The notes: generated by a model from the sequence alone, not told the origin. DNA of 21,553 nt from JAVBLF01 sp031553675 (GCA_031553675.1 JAVBLF010000123.1:1-21553), one strand, 5' to 3'; counted from the first letter of the stretch, positions 8,179 to 15,210 are shown. A program made the numbers and translations.

Positions 8179-8207
8179 TAGACAATTGCTTAGCCCTGGG
8201 CTATAAT
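8179..8207 (+). promoter_or_regulatory. Strong sigma-A-type promoter with internal palindrome
   Basis: TAGACA (8179-8184), a 17-base spacer and TATAAT (8202-8207). The spacer and the first bases of the -10 carry the palindrome TAGCCC-T-GGGCTA (8191-8203), a typical place for a repressor. It lies about 430 bases before rrf2, with no reading frame directly after it. Confidence 0.7.
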
Positions 8208-8502
8208 CAAGACAGAATCAGTTACAAAATTTCTCAATAATTAAAATACGAATTGGAGATGCGTAATTAATATCGTTTTAGGAGAATATCGACGCGCAGA
8301 AATTCGACGCTTTCATGAATTAAAGTGCGAATAGGATACAAATCTCGCATGATACTTATTGCTTAATTTCTGAAATGATGTCGATGTTTTACGAATGGCG
8401 AAGATCATGACATATCGCATTTCTCACATATGCGAAGAAGCAGATCAAAACGATTTGCATATAAAAACCATGCAAGTGCGAATTGGCCCGCTGATCGCCG
8501 CC

Positions 8503-8532
8503 TTGCGCTTGCAGGGGGTAGCGCCTTACAAT
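8503..8532 (+). promoter_or_regulatory. Possible proximal promoter of the Rrf2 gene
   Basis: TTGCGC and TACAAT separated by 18 bases, about 100 bases before the start codon. A modest match; a GC hairpin CCGG...CCGG lies between it and the gene (about 8562-8577). Confidence 0.4.
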
Positions 8533-8632
8533 TCGTAAATCGGTTTCCACTTGGAAATGTAACCGGCGCAAGGCCGGATTCAGAAAGGCAGAATGGCACA
8601 CATTCGACTGAGACAGAGATAGGCGGTATTGT

Positions 8633-9199
8633 ATGAAAGTCTCAACACAAACGCGTTATGCTATGCGCATGCTTCTCGAGCTTGCACTGAACGAAAAGCC
8701 CTACGAAAGGCTGACCACGCAACAGATTGCGACCAACCAAGGCATCAGCGAAAAGTACTTGGAAGCGATCGCGAACAAACTGAAGAAGGCCGGCTACCTC
8801 GACAGCAGCAAGGGCATCGGCGGTGGCTATCTGCTTCGCGTGCCGCCGGAAAGCATCACCATCGGCGATCTCATGCGTCTGATGGAGACTTCCTTCTTCC
8901 AGATCCACTGCGTCAAGGATGCGGACACTTCATGCCCGCAATACGACCGCTGCGTGATGGTCGAGATCTGGGAAGTGCTCGAAGTCGCCATCCGCAACGT
9001 CGTCGACAACATCACGATCGCGAACATGCGGGATCGCTTCCTCGAGAAAAACGGCCGCAGTGGCGGCAGCTATACCCTCGACCAGGAACTCGACGCGATC
9101 GGCGACATCGACATCGCGCTCAAAAACGCGATGGACGAACAAAACGGCGCCGAAACGGAAACCGCGCCTAACGTCATCAACTTCGCGCGCCGCGCGTAA
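8633..9199 (+). CDS. Rrf2-family transcriptional regulator with Fe-S-type cysteines
   Basis: Winged-helix DNA-binding regulator, 188 residues. The opening MKVSTQTRYAMRMLLELA and the helix-turn-helix QQIATNQGISEKYLEAIANKLKKAGYLDS, with wing GIGGGYLL, are classic Rrf2. Three cysteines (93, 101, 107) with spacing C-x7-C-x5-C sit where IscR and relatives hold a [2Fe-2S] cluster, so it may sense iron-sulfur, redox or nitric oxide status. No iscS/iscU or suf gene is next to it, so its targets are unknown; its own long upstream spacer is the obvious candidate. The tail after about residue 150 is acidic and longer than in IscR. The SD is weak (AGGCGGT). Transcription is closed by tandem terminators. 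Confidence 0.9.
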   Translation: MKVSTQTRYAMRMLLELALNEKPYERLTTQQIATNQGISEKYLEAIANKLKKAGYLDSSKGIGGGYLLRVPPESITIGDLMRLMETSFFQIHCVKDADTSCPQYDRCVMVEIWEVLEVAIRNVVDNITIANMRDRFLEKNGRSGGSYTLDQELDAIGDIDIALKNAMDEQNGAETETAPNVINFARRA

Positions 9200-9230
9200 G
9201 GAATTCCCACCCACCCCGCTTTGATCCGAC

Positions 9231-9257
9231 AAGGATGAAAGCCGCGATCATCCTTTT
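9231..9257 (+). terminator. First terminator after the Rrf2 gene
   Basis: AAGGATGA (9231-9238) pairs with TCATCCTT (9248-9255), followed by TT and, one base later, more T residues. Confidence 0.75.
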
Positions 9258-9271
9258 GTTTTCTCCCGAAG

Positions 9272-9299
9272 AGGCAGACCGTATGCGTCTGCCTTTTTT
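9272..9299 (+). terminator. Second terminator after the Rrf2 gene
   Basis: AGGCAGAC (9272-9279) pairs with GTCTGCCT (9287-9294), followed by five T residues. A tandem, very efficient-looking stop. Confidence 0.9.
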
Positions 9300-9359
9300 G
9301 TGTCCAGGGATGAAAGCGCTTTGGCTGTCAACAATAGGGGAAAACGGTGGTGAGACGGC

Positions 9360-10193
9360 GTGAAAGCTCCCTTGGTGACGATAGTCCTGCCCTATCACAA
9401 CCGCGAAGCCTACATCGGCGACGCACTCGACTCGCTGGCAGCCCAAAGCTATCCCTACATCGAACTCATCCTGGCCGACGACGCGAGCGACGATGGCGGC
9501 AATTACCGCATCAAGAACGCCCTCAAGCGCTCTGGCAGGCGCTACATTCGCTTCCAACGCGTCAAGACGAAGCGTTACGTGGGTGTCGCGAAGATCGTCA
9601 ACGCCGCCATGGAAAAGGCGTCAGGCATCTTCGTCGGCATCCTCTTCGCCGAGGATCGCTTTCAGCCGGAGCGCATCGAGCGCATGATCGGCCTCATGCG
9701 CGAATTGCGCGCGCGCATCGCCTTCGCCGACTGCAAGCCCATCGACACGCATGGACGCGCCATCGCGGGCCCCCTCTTGGAGTCGATCGAGCGCATGCAG
9801 GGCGATTGGATCTATGAACGATCCCTATCCTTGGCCGCGATCGACCAAAACCCCACCCTCTGCGCCGGCAATCTCATGATGCGAAAGACAATGTGGGAAG
9901 AACTCGGCGGCATGCGCTACCATCGCCCTTGCTGCGAGTGGGATCTCTTTCTGCGCGCCACGCTGATCTGTGAACCCCTCTATGTCCCGAACGCGCCATA
10001 CGAGCTGCGTTTGCTGGGCAAAAGTCTGGCACGCCTGGACGCCAACCCGAACGAAAGGCGCAAACTCCTCACATCCTTTCAAAAGGCAATCGAGAAAGGG
10101 CGTTTTGAAAACGCGAAGGTCGCAGAGCACCGCGCCGAGATCCAGCGCCGCATCGATCGCGCCCTACGCGCCGGAACGATGCCGATCGAGTGA
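9360..10193 (+). CDS. Family 2 glycosyltransferase
   Basis: Transfers a sugar from a nucleotide-sugar donor, probably in surface polysaccharide or glycolipid synthesis. It has 277 residues. The GT-A opening VTIVLPYHNREAYIGDALDSL and LILADDASDDG (about 36-46) are the GT2 nucleotide-binding features, and FAEDRF (about 96-101) stands where the DXD-like metal motif lies. CCEWDLFLRA resembles the acceptor-side ED/WD motif. There is no transmembrane segment, so the enzyme is probably cytosolic or peripheral. The start is GTG at 9360 with only a weak GGTGGTG upstream. The specific sugar and acceptor cannot be told. The sugar transferase 0.6 kb downstream may work in the same pathway, but a minus-strand gene lies between them. 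Confidence 0.85.
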   Translation: MKAPLVTIVLPYHNREAYIGDALDSLAAQSYPYIELILADDASDDGGNYRIKNALKRSGRRYIRFQRVKTKRYVGVAKIVNAAMEKASGIFVGILFAEDRFQPERIERMIGLMRELRARIAFADCKPIDTHGRAIAGPLLESIERMQGDWIYERSLSLAAIDQNPTLCAGNLMMRKTMWEELGGMRYHRPCCEWDLFLRATLICEPLYVPNAPYELRLLGKSLARLDANPNERRKLLTSFQKAIEKGRFENAKVAEHRAEIQRRIDRALRAGTMPIE

Positions 10194-10210
10194 GTGGATT
10201 TCACAGTTCA

Positions 10211-10242
10211 AAAGCAAAAGCCCGCCATATGCTGGCGAGCTT
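10211..10242 (-). terminator. Terminator of the small minus-strand gene
   Basis: On the minus strand AAGCTCGCCA and TGGCGGGCTT form a ten-pair stem (one U-G pair) around a five-base loop, followed by TTGCTTTT. It lies 60 bases past the stop of the 77-residue gene. Confidence 0.75.
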
Positions 10243-10301
10243 GGGACGCGCAGTGCGCAAATGTCCGTGGATTTCTTGCCCTTGAGGACAGGAAAAAACG
10301 C

Positions 10302-10535
10302 TTATCCTTTTACGAGGAAGTCGAGCAGAAGCCCGATGTCCTCCGGCTCGGAGACGACGAGGTCGATTTCGTCGATGCGGGCATCCTTGAACATTTGGGT
10401 AAGGGCGACGTATTGGCTGAGCTTGGACTTCAGATTCAGGCGGTCGCCCTCGCTCGTGACGAGTTCGACGCGGCCCTTGCAGTTGCCCACGACTTCGAAA
10501 AAGCGTTGTGGGTTGGTGATGTTCTTGATCTTCAT
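10302..10535 (-). CDS. Small conserved protein of unknown function
   Basis: A protein of 77 residues beginning MKIKNITNPQRFFEVVGNCK and ending in an acidic segment VSEPEDIGLLLDFLVKG. A perfect GGAGGA (plus-strand 10541-10546) stands six bases before the ATG, and the gene has its own terminator, so it is real. I recall similar short Clostridial proteins, some carrying the misleading name 'polyA polymerase'; this is memory and was not checked. There are no membrane segments, cysteine motifs or catalytic motifs. It is transcribed alone, opposite to its neighbours. A possible -10 TATGAT lies at 10553-10558 on the minus strand without a good -35. Confidence 0.8.
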   Translation of the reverse strand: MKIKNITNPQRFFEVVGNCKGRVELVTSEGDRLNLKSKLSQYVALTQMFKDARIDEIDLVVSEPEDIGLLLDFLVKG

Positions 10536-10833
10536 GGCTTTCCTCCAAACTGTATCATAAAAGTGTTACGACCGTTCCGAAAGGCGGCACGATGGGCCGC
10601 TCAGATCGATAGTAACAAATCGCCGTGGCAAAGTCAAATCAGTATGCACGATAAGGAAATTTTCGCGAAAAATCGACGACGGATTGCACAATCCACACAT
10701 TTCCTGACGAAAAGTGACAGCGTGCGATCGATCCAAAGCGGCTAGAATAGCGTTGAGCCTGTCTCTCGCGCCAGACACACACAGCCGAGGCGCGCAACAT
10801 GCTCGGAAAAAGCTGCAAACGGAGGCAAACGCT

Positions 10834-11424
10834 CTGTACGCTTTGACCAAACGCGGCATCGACATCGTCGTATCGCTCATTTTCCTGATTCTTTTGGGCC
10901 CTGTTTTGGCGCTCGTTGCGTTGCTGATCCGCTTGGATTCGGACGGGCCCGCGGTGTTTTCGCAGTGGCGGGTGGGTCGAGGGCATCGTCTTTTTCGGCT
11001 GTACAAGCTTCGCACGATGCGTCACGGTGCGGAGGGGGACAGCGTTTACCTCCACGATGGCAATGCCTTCTTCAGCCAGGTCGAGAACGATCCGCGCCTG
11101 ACACGGATCGGCCGCCTGCTTCGAAAGCTGTCGATCGACGAGATGCCGCAGCTTTGGAATGTGCTGCGCGGGGAGATGTCCCTGATCGGGCCGCGACCCC
11201 TGATCTTGGAAGAGAGCAACCGCATCCCGCCAAAAGCGCTCGCACGCCTTCTCGTGCGCCCCGGGATCACCGGCTATGCCCAGGCCGAAGGGCGAAGCCA
11301 GGCGCACGCGGTCGAACGTTTTGCGCGGGACGTTTACTACGTCGAGCATGCAAGCCATGGGCTCGACATGCGGATCGCGTTGCGAACAGTGCGCATGCTG
11401 CTCCAGCGCAGTGGAGTGTATTAA
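10834..11424 (+). CDS. Bacterial sugar transferase (undecaprenyl-phosphate sugar-1-P transferase)
   Basis: Membrane-anchored initiating enzyme that loads a sugar phosphate onto undecaprenyl phosphate for surface polysaccharide synthesis. It has 196 residues, the length of the minimal catalytic form. One hydrophobic N-terminal segment (about 9-32) is followed by KLRTM (58-62), DPRLTRIGRLLRKLSIDEMPQ with the catalytic Asp-Glu pair (102-103), GPRP (119-122) and RPGITGYAQAEGR. The start is unusual. GGAGG at 10821-10825 stands eight bases before an in-frame CTG, and reading from it gives MYALTKRGID, matching the family opening MY...KR..D. No ATG is available, and the TTG at 10843 is too far from the SD. 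The open frame continues upstream to about 10714 without an SD. Confidence 0.87.
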   Translation: MYALTKRGIDIVVSLIFLILLGPVLALVALLIRLDSDGPAVFSQWRVGRGHRLFRLYKLRTMRHGAEGDSVYLHDGNAFFSQVENDPRLTRIGRLLRKLSIDEMPQLWNVLRGEMSLIGPRPLILEESNRIPPKALARLLVRPGITGYAQAEGRSQAHAVERFARDVYYVEHASHGLDMRIALRTVRMLLQRSGVY

Positions 11425-11647
11425 TAAACAAATATTGCCAGTTACAGCGAATTTTCTCGCCCTAGAAACATCATGCACCATAAACTTATGCACAGCATCG
11501 AAGGGGAAAACTGTGGACACTGTGGATAAGTTCGTGTAAAAATCGATATCATTGTGGAAAAGTGGCGACTCGCCTGCGATTGTGTGAACAAAGTATGAAG
11601 CAGACAATCCACAAACGCTTGTGGGTAAAATCCCAATCAATGAATAT
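11425..11647. other. Convergent spacer with a DnaA-box cluster
   Basis: No gene. Perfect TTATNCACA boxes lie at 11486-11494 (plus) and 11521-11529 (minus). One-mismatch boxes lie at 11553-11561 and 11620-11628 (both minus), and a poorer copy at 11512-11520. A 14-bp palindrome AATGAATATTCATT (11639-11652) overlaps the end of the PHP gene. No clear terminator is seen for either converging gene. Confidence 0.75.
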
Positions 11648-12403
11648 TCATTCATTCAAAATATGCGTCAAAGTGCGAGAAAGGCGGCAGTTTCGACATT
11701 TTTCGCCTGTATGCGCGTTGGCGATCCGCGCGTCGGGAATGCCGGCTTCTTTCGCAACGGCGATGGCACGTCCGACGGCGCCCACCGCTTCGGGCCGATG
11801 CGCATCGCTCGAGATCAAAAAACACGCGCCTTCATCGAGCGCGACGCGCGCGTGTGCGACCGGCATGGGGTGTTTTTCGTTCAGCTCGATCAAAACGCCC
11901 AGCGCGGCACAGGCCGCCGCCAACGCGCCGATCTCGATGGGGATGTATTCGCCGGGATGGGTGATCGCGGCGATGGGATAGCGGTCGATCGCGGCGATCA
12001 GCGCGTCGGTGAGGATGTGCGCGGCGCGATCTTTTTGCGCGTGGGCACGCGCGAAGAGGCTGACCGAGAGCGCCGACTTGGGAAAGATTCCTTTGTGAAA
12101 CCCCATGAGGGCGTAGTCCGGCAGGGCGATTTCGTCGAGATCCGTCCTTCCTTTGGCGTCCATCAGGTTGGCTTCGATGCCCTGCCAAATGGAAATCCCC
12201 GTGTCCCGCTGCCGAAACGCCGCAATGTCGGCGCGCATCCGGCGCATGCCGTTTTCGCGCACGCCAAAAAAGACGTGACCCGGCCCGTGGTCGGCGATGC
12301 CCAGCGAAATCCCTTGTTCGAGCGCCACATTCGCGTTGTCGAACACCGTGCCTTTGCCGTGGCTGTAGCGTGTGTGGGTGTGTAGGTCGAAGTAAATTTT
12401 CAT
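11648..12403 (-). CDS. PHP-domain phosphoesterase
   Basis: Metal-dependent phosphoesterase of the PHP family, YcdX-like, with 251 residues. The metal ligands are in order: DLHTHTRYSHG (His8, His10, His15), ADHG, GIEANL, a Gly-Phe-His after the middle, ITHPGEY and SSDAHRPEAVG. The substrate is unknown; relatives act on small phosphorylated molecules or assist DNA metabolism. ATG at 12403 gives the natural family opening MKIYFDLHTHT; an upstream TTG at 12418 would add five residues. The SD is weak (GGGATC). The last 25 residues (EKCRNCRLSRTLTHILNE) include two cysteines beyond the usual fold. Probably transcribed apart from the NTF2-like gene because of the 287-base gap. Confidence 0.87.
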   Translation of the reverse strand: MKIYFDLHTHTRYSHGKGTVFDNANVALEQGISLGIADHGPGHVFFGVRENGMRRMRADIAAFRQRDTGISIWQGIEANLMDAKGRTDLDEIALPDYALMGFHKGIFPKSALSVSLFARAHAQKDRAAHILTDALIAAIDRYPIAAITHPGEYIPIEIGALAAACAALGVLIELNEKHPMPVAHARVALDEGACFLISSDAHRPEAVGAVGRAIAVAKEAGIPDARIANAHTGEKCRNCRLSRTLTHILNE

Positions 12404-12689
12404 CGTCAAAGATCCCAATTCATACCGAAAGCGTCGTTACTCCGGGTGTGCAGCATCAAAGCGTCAAAGCGATGTCGCTCTCTGCCAAGTTCTTGCCATC
12501 TTCTTGCCACAGGTTTCGTTTACAATTCCAAATATAGCGTTACAACGATAGTGAAAGCAGGGGATGCGTATCGATGAAATGAAGGCGACGCAAAGCACGC
12601 TGCATAACCAATGAAAAACGAAAACTCATGTCATACATAAGAAGAACGAGAGTCCCTCCCGGCTTTCGTTTTTCTTATTTTTGGCGTCG
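12404..12689. other. Spacer with a long inverted repeat
   Basis: No gene. It contains the hairpin at 12637-12678 and the direct repeat TTCTTGCCA (two copies at about 12490-12509). I found no convincing promoter for the PHP gene here. Confidence 0.5.
12637..12682 (+). terminator. 13-bp stem hairpin with T-run (orphan terminator)
   Basis: ATAAGAAGAACGA (12637-12649) pairs with TCGTTTTTCTTAT (12666-12678) with one G-T pair, followed by TTTT on the plus strand. No plus-strand gene precedes it. It may end a small RNA or act as a structural element at the 3' end of the minus-strand NTF2-like gene. Confidence 0.5.
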
Positions 12690-13124
12690 TCAAATCGGCG
12701 TAACCCACTGGGATGCGCTTTCGACAATGCGCCAGACGCCGCCCTCTTTTCGAAGGCGGTGCACGATCGCGGAGCGGTTGTCCTGGAAGGCGCGGTCGGC
12801 GCAGCGCGCGGTCTGCACGACCCTGACTTCGGCCGCGTCGCCGTCGAGTCCTACGAGCTCGATCGTTTCGAGCGCATAGAAGACTTCAAAGCGATTGAAA
12901 AGAGCCTGCATGGCGCTTCGGATGAAATCGATTTGTCCGGGCGCATGAGCGCTCAAGTCGATGGTCTTCATGTAAGCGTCGAGATCGCGGCTCGACAGCG
13001 CGGCAAAATTGCTTCGAACGCAGGCCAAAACGCGATCCTCCTCTCGGACACGCGCGATGGGTTCGGCGCTGCCGACGAGGTGGAGGGGCGTGTCTTGGGG
13101 CTCATTGCCTTGCCTGGGCTTCAT
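12690..13124 (-). CDS. NTF2-like (SnoaL/DUF4440-type) protein
   Basis: Small cone-shaped fold of the NTF2 superfamily, 144 residues. A helical start (DRVLACVRSNFAALSSRDLDAYMKTID) is followed by strands ending in VVQTARCADRAF, AIVHRLRKEGGVWRIVESASQW, the usual closing beta-sheet. Members may be enzymes, binding proteins or assembly domains; nothing here reveals which. ATG at 13124 is chosen because AAGGGAG stands eight bases before it; a TTG at 13142 lies upstream of that SD. It starts 23 bp after the YbaK-like gene and is probably co-transcribed with it. Confidence 0.75.
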   Translation of the reverse strand: MKPRQGNEPQDTPLHLVGSAEPIARVREEDRVLACVRSNFAALSSRDLDAYMKTIDLSAHAPGQIDFIRSAMQALFNRFEVFYALETIELVGLDGDAAEVRVVQTARCADRAFQDNRSAIVHRLRKEGGVWRIVESASQWVTPI

Positions 13125-13147
13125 CGGTGCAGCTCCCTTCAAACGTT

Positions 13148-13654
13148 TCAGTCTGTGGACGCGATGTGGACAAAGCGGGGTGTGTGCCCCGTGTGCCCCA
13201 AAAAGGCGCCGAAGAAGTCCGCTCCCTTCATTTCGAAGGACGCTGTATTGACGTTGGGATGAAAGCAGATCGACTCTTCCCGCTGGAGATCCTCGTCGAT
13301 GAGAAGCGCCACGCGGCGATCCGGATCGAAAAGCAAACCCATGGGACTGATCGCGCCGGGCTCGCAGCGGAGTCTATCGCGAAGGACGTCGGAGGAAGCG
13401 AAGCTCAGGCGCGAAATGCCGAGCTGGGGCGATAGCTCCGCCGTGCGAAACTTCTTGTCGCCCCGCAGCAAGAGCAGGTAATGCTGCGATTGGTTGCGCG
13501 TCGTCAGGAAAAGGTTTTTGCAGTGTCCCGAACGGATGCCGGCGGCCTCGTCAAACGCGGCGCAGTCATCCATCGTCAGCGCGGGCGGATGGGCAAACGC
13601 TTGGTACGAAATGCCGAGCCCTTCGAGCGTGGCGTAGATCTCGGTCTCGATCAT
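13148..13654 (-). CDS. YbaK/ProX-type aminoacyl-tRNA deacylase
   Basis: Probable trans-editing enzyme that hydrolyses mischarged tRNA(Pro) (Ala- or Cys-tRNA), of the ProXp/PrdX group. It has 168 residues with the family features HPPALTMDD, CKNLFLTTRN with the conserved Lys46, KKFRTAELSPQLG, ISPMGLLFD and FHPNVNTAS. A clear SD, AAAGGGA, stands six bases before ATG 13654. The transcript has its own promoter at 13711-13739 and a stable hairpin just ahead of the SD. The substrate among mischarged species cannot be decided from sequence alone. Confidence 0.88.
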   Translation of the reverse strand: MIETEIYATLEGLGISYQAFAHPPALTMDDCAAFDEAAGIRSGHCKNLFLTTRNQSQHYLLLLRGDKKFRTAELSPQLGISRLSFASSDVLRDRLRCEPGAISPMGLLFDPDRRVALLIDEDLQREESICFHPNVNTASFEMKGADFFGAFLGHTGHTPRFVHIASTD

Positions 13655-13669
13655 CGTGTATCCCTTTCG

Positions 13670-13689
13670 AAAGCAGCTTTGGCTGCTTT
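13670..13689 (-). promoter_or_regulatory. Leader hairpin before the YbaK-like gene
   Basis: AAAGCAGC and GCTGCTTT form an eight-pair stem with a four-base loop in the minus-strand leader, directly ahead of the SD. It could affect translation or stabilise the mRNA 5' end; only two or three U residues end the stem, so it is a poor terminator. Confidence 0.55.
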
Positions 13690-13710
13690 AGCATCTTTCT
13701 CTTCTAGGAT

Positions 13711-13739
13711 AGTATACGCCGATTCGACCCAATATTCAA
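13711..13739 (-). promoter_or_regulatory. Sigma-A promoter of the YbaK-like gene
   Basis: On the minus strand TTGAAT (13739-13734), a 17-base spacer and TATACT (13716-13711), about 57 bases ahead of the start codon. Confidence 0.8.
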
Positions 13740-13757
13740 ATGGACAGGCCGCATACA

Positions 13758-13788
13758 CAAAAGCGCGACCGCATCGTGCAGCCGCGCT
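13758..13788 (-). terminator. Terminator of the walJ-rlmH unit
   Basis: On the minus strand AGCGCGGCTGCA pairs with TGCGGTCGCGCT (plus-strand arms 13762-13773 and 13777-13788) around a three-base loop, followed by TTTG. The stem begins inside the rlmH stop codon. Confidence 0.75.
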
Positions 13789-14269
13789 ATTTGTGGTAGG
13801 TTTCGTTTGCGAGTATCTTCATCGCGCGGTAGACCTGTTCGAGCAGGATCACGCGCATGAGCTGGTGGTCAAAGGTGAAGGCGGAGAAACTCAGCGTTTC
13901 GTCGGCGCGCACGAGCACCTCGTCGGACAAGCCGTTCGAACCGCCGATGATCAGTGCGACGCGGCTCTTTCCGGCATTCATGAGGCTTTGCCAATGCGCC
14001 GCCCACGCTTCGGACGAGAACCCTTTTCCATCGATCGCGAGCGCGATCACATACTCGTCAGGCACGATCTTGGCGAGGAGGGCGCGGCCTTCGTCGCGCT
14101 TGACTTGCTCGACCTGCGCGGCACTCATGCCGGGCGGCGCGGGCAAGTCAGGCACCTCGACGATCTGGAGCCTGACGAAGCGCGCGAGGCGCTTGGAAAA
14201 CTCGGCACAGGCGGCGGCGTAGTGCTTTTCCCTGCATTTTCCGACGGCGATCAATTTGATTTGCAGCAT
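13787..14269 (-). CDS. rlmH: 23S rRNA pseudouridine-1915 N3-methyltransferase RlmH
   Basis: SPOUT-class methyltransferase that modifies pseudouridine 1915 of 23S rRNA in assembled ribosomes. It has 160 residues, the standard length. Start MLQIKLIAVGK, SAM-binding knot loop IIGGSNGLSDEV (108-118) and the terminal family block HQLMRVILLEQVYRAMKI ending in YHK. A residue that is proline in most members (PHQ) is Asp134 here. The reading frame continues upstream through the walJ end, but the ATG at 14269 gives the family N-terminus and lies four bases past the walJ stop, so the two are translationally coupled. The walJ-rlmH neighbourhood is known from Bacillus. Confidence 0.96.
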   Translation of the reverse strand: MLQIKLIAVGKCREKHYAAACAEFSKRLARFVRLQIVEVPDLPAPPGMSAAQVEQVKRDEGRALLAKIVPDEYVIALAIDGKGFSSEAWAAHWQSLMNAGKSRVALIIGGSNGLSDEVLVRADETLSFSAFTFDHQLMRVILLEQVYRAMKILANETYHK

Positions 14270-14273
14270 GGTT

Positions 14274-15080
14274 TTACGACCCCACCTGGAAGATCCCGCA
14301 GGGGCGATCGCGGTGGGCCATGTAGATCTGGAGGTCGCCGTCTTCGCCGGGTTGGAGACCGTTGCCGACGGCGGTTTCAACGGCGGCGCGAAAGGCGATT
14401 TCTTCGGTGTTGTTTTCGCCGCTCAGGTGGCCGAGCACGAAGCGCCGCACCCCGCTCTCAAAGAGCCGAAGCAACGCTTTTCCGCAATCGACGTTCGAGA
14501 GGTGGCCGCGTTTGGAGCGGATGCGCTTTTTCAGCACGGCCGGATAGCGCCCCGTTTCGAGCATGTCGATGTCGTGGTTCGATTCGAGCAGCACCAGCGA
14601 AGATCGGGCGACGGCGTCGAGGTTTTCCTCGCTGACATAGCCGAGGTCGGTCATCTGGGAAATCGTGACGCCCTTGTTCGTGATGCTGAAGCCGACCGGT
14701 TCGTTGGCGTCGTGCGAGATCGTGTAGGGCAGGATCTCGAGGTCGCCGACGAAAAACACCTGCCCCGGATCGAAAATGCGGACGTTCTTGCGGGCGACGT
14801 CGCCGATGGCGCTGTCCATGCCGCGCCAGCTTCCCTCGGTGGCGTAAATCGGAAGGTCATAGCGGCGCGACAGGATGCCCGCGCCCTTGACGTGATCGCT
14901 GTGTTCGTGGGTGATCAGGATGCCCTGGAGTCTCTCGGGCGAAAAGCGAACGGCCTGGACCGCTTCGACGATGCGCTTGCCGGACATGCCGGCGTCGATG
15001 AGTACGCTCGTCCGGGAAGAGGCGATCAACGCGACGTTGCCGCTGCTTCCGCTGTAGAGAGGGCAATAGGTCAGTGGCAT
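14274..15080 (-). CDS. walJ: Metallo-beta-lactamase-fold hydrolase, WalJ/YycJ family
   Basis: MBL-fold protein, 268 residues, of the YycJ/WalJ family, which has been linked to cell-wall homeostasis and, in some relatives, to a DNA exonuclease activity coordinating division with replication. Family marks are complete: YSGSSGN (9-15), metal motif THEHSDH (57-63), LLESNHD, and LGHLSGENNTEEIA near the end. The usual walRK two-component genes are not in this window. ATG at 15080 gives the family opening MPLTYCPLYSGSSGN, with an AGGTG-type SD just upstream. The next gene, rlmH, follows after four bases. Confidence 0.9.
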   Translation of the reverse strand: MPLTYCPLYSGSSGNVALIASSRTSVLIDAGMSGKRIVEAVQAVRFSPERLQGILITHEHSDHVKGAGILSRRYDLPIYATEGSWRGMDSAIGDVARKNVRIFDPGQVFFVGDLEILPYTISHDANEPVGFSITNKGVTISQMTDLGYVSEENLDAVARSSLVLLESNHDIDMLETGRYPAVLKKRIRSKRGHLSNVDCGKALLRLFESGVRRFVLGHLSGENNTEEIAFRAAVETAVGNGLQPGEDGDLQIYMAHRDRPCGIFQVGS

Positions 15081-15116
15081 GGCGCACCTGTCTTTCCTGC
15101 TGTGGTTTCGCCCCCC

Positions 15117-15147
15117 ATTGTACCACACGGACGCCGCAAAATCGAAA
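15117..15147 (-). promoter_or_regulatory. Probable promoter of walJ-rlmH
   Basis: TACAAT on the minus strand (15122-15117), with TTCGAT about 18 bases upstream. A fair match, back to back with the methylase promoter. Confidence 0.5.
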
Positions 15148-15152
15148 AAATG

Positions 15153-15161
15153 TGATACAAT
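15153..15161 (+). promoter_or_regulatory. Extended -10 promoter of the methylase gene
   Basis: TGA followed by TACAAT (15156-15161); no good -35 is present. Transcription would start near 15168, past the only in-frame ATG (15079), which supports a downstream translation start. Confidence 0.55.
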
Positions 15162-15210
15162 ATCAAAAGTCGCCTTTGCGGCGCATATAGAAAGAACGGG
15201 GGGCAATGCG

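Larger units (their letters stand above)
7867..8632. other. Long AT-rich non-coding spacer
   Basis: About 770 bases without a credible gene. The 83-codon open frame at 7896-8147 has no SD and unconvincing composition. The stretch is much richer in A/T than its neighbours and repeats words of the type ATATGCGA or TCGCATAT (7919, 7970, 8061, 8154, 8411, 8427, 8455). It contains a strong promoter at 8179-8207 and a weaker one near rrf2 at 8503-8532, so it may hold a long leader or small RNA. Confidence 0.6.

Noticed and set aside
12564..12614. 16-codon ORF beginning MRIDEMKATQ
   Set aside because: The AGGGG directly touches the ATG, too close for an SD, and there is no further support.
14270..14380. 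Longer rlmH start within the walJ end
   Set aside because: The extra residues are a frame-shifted reading of walJ and do not belong to the RlmH family; ATG 14269 gives the standard length.
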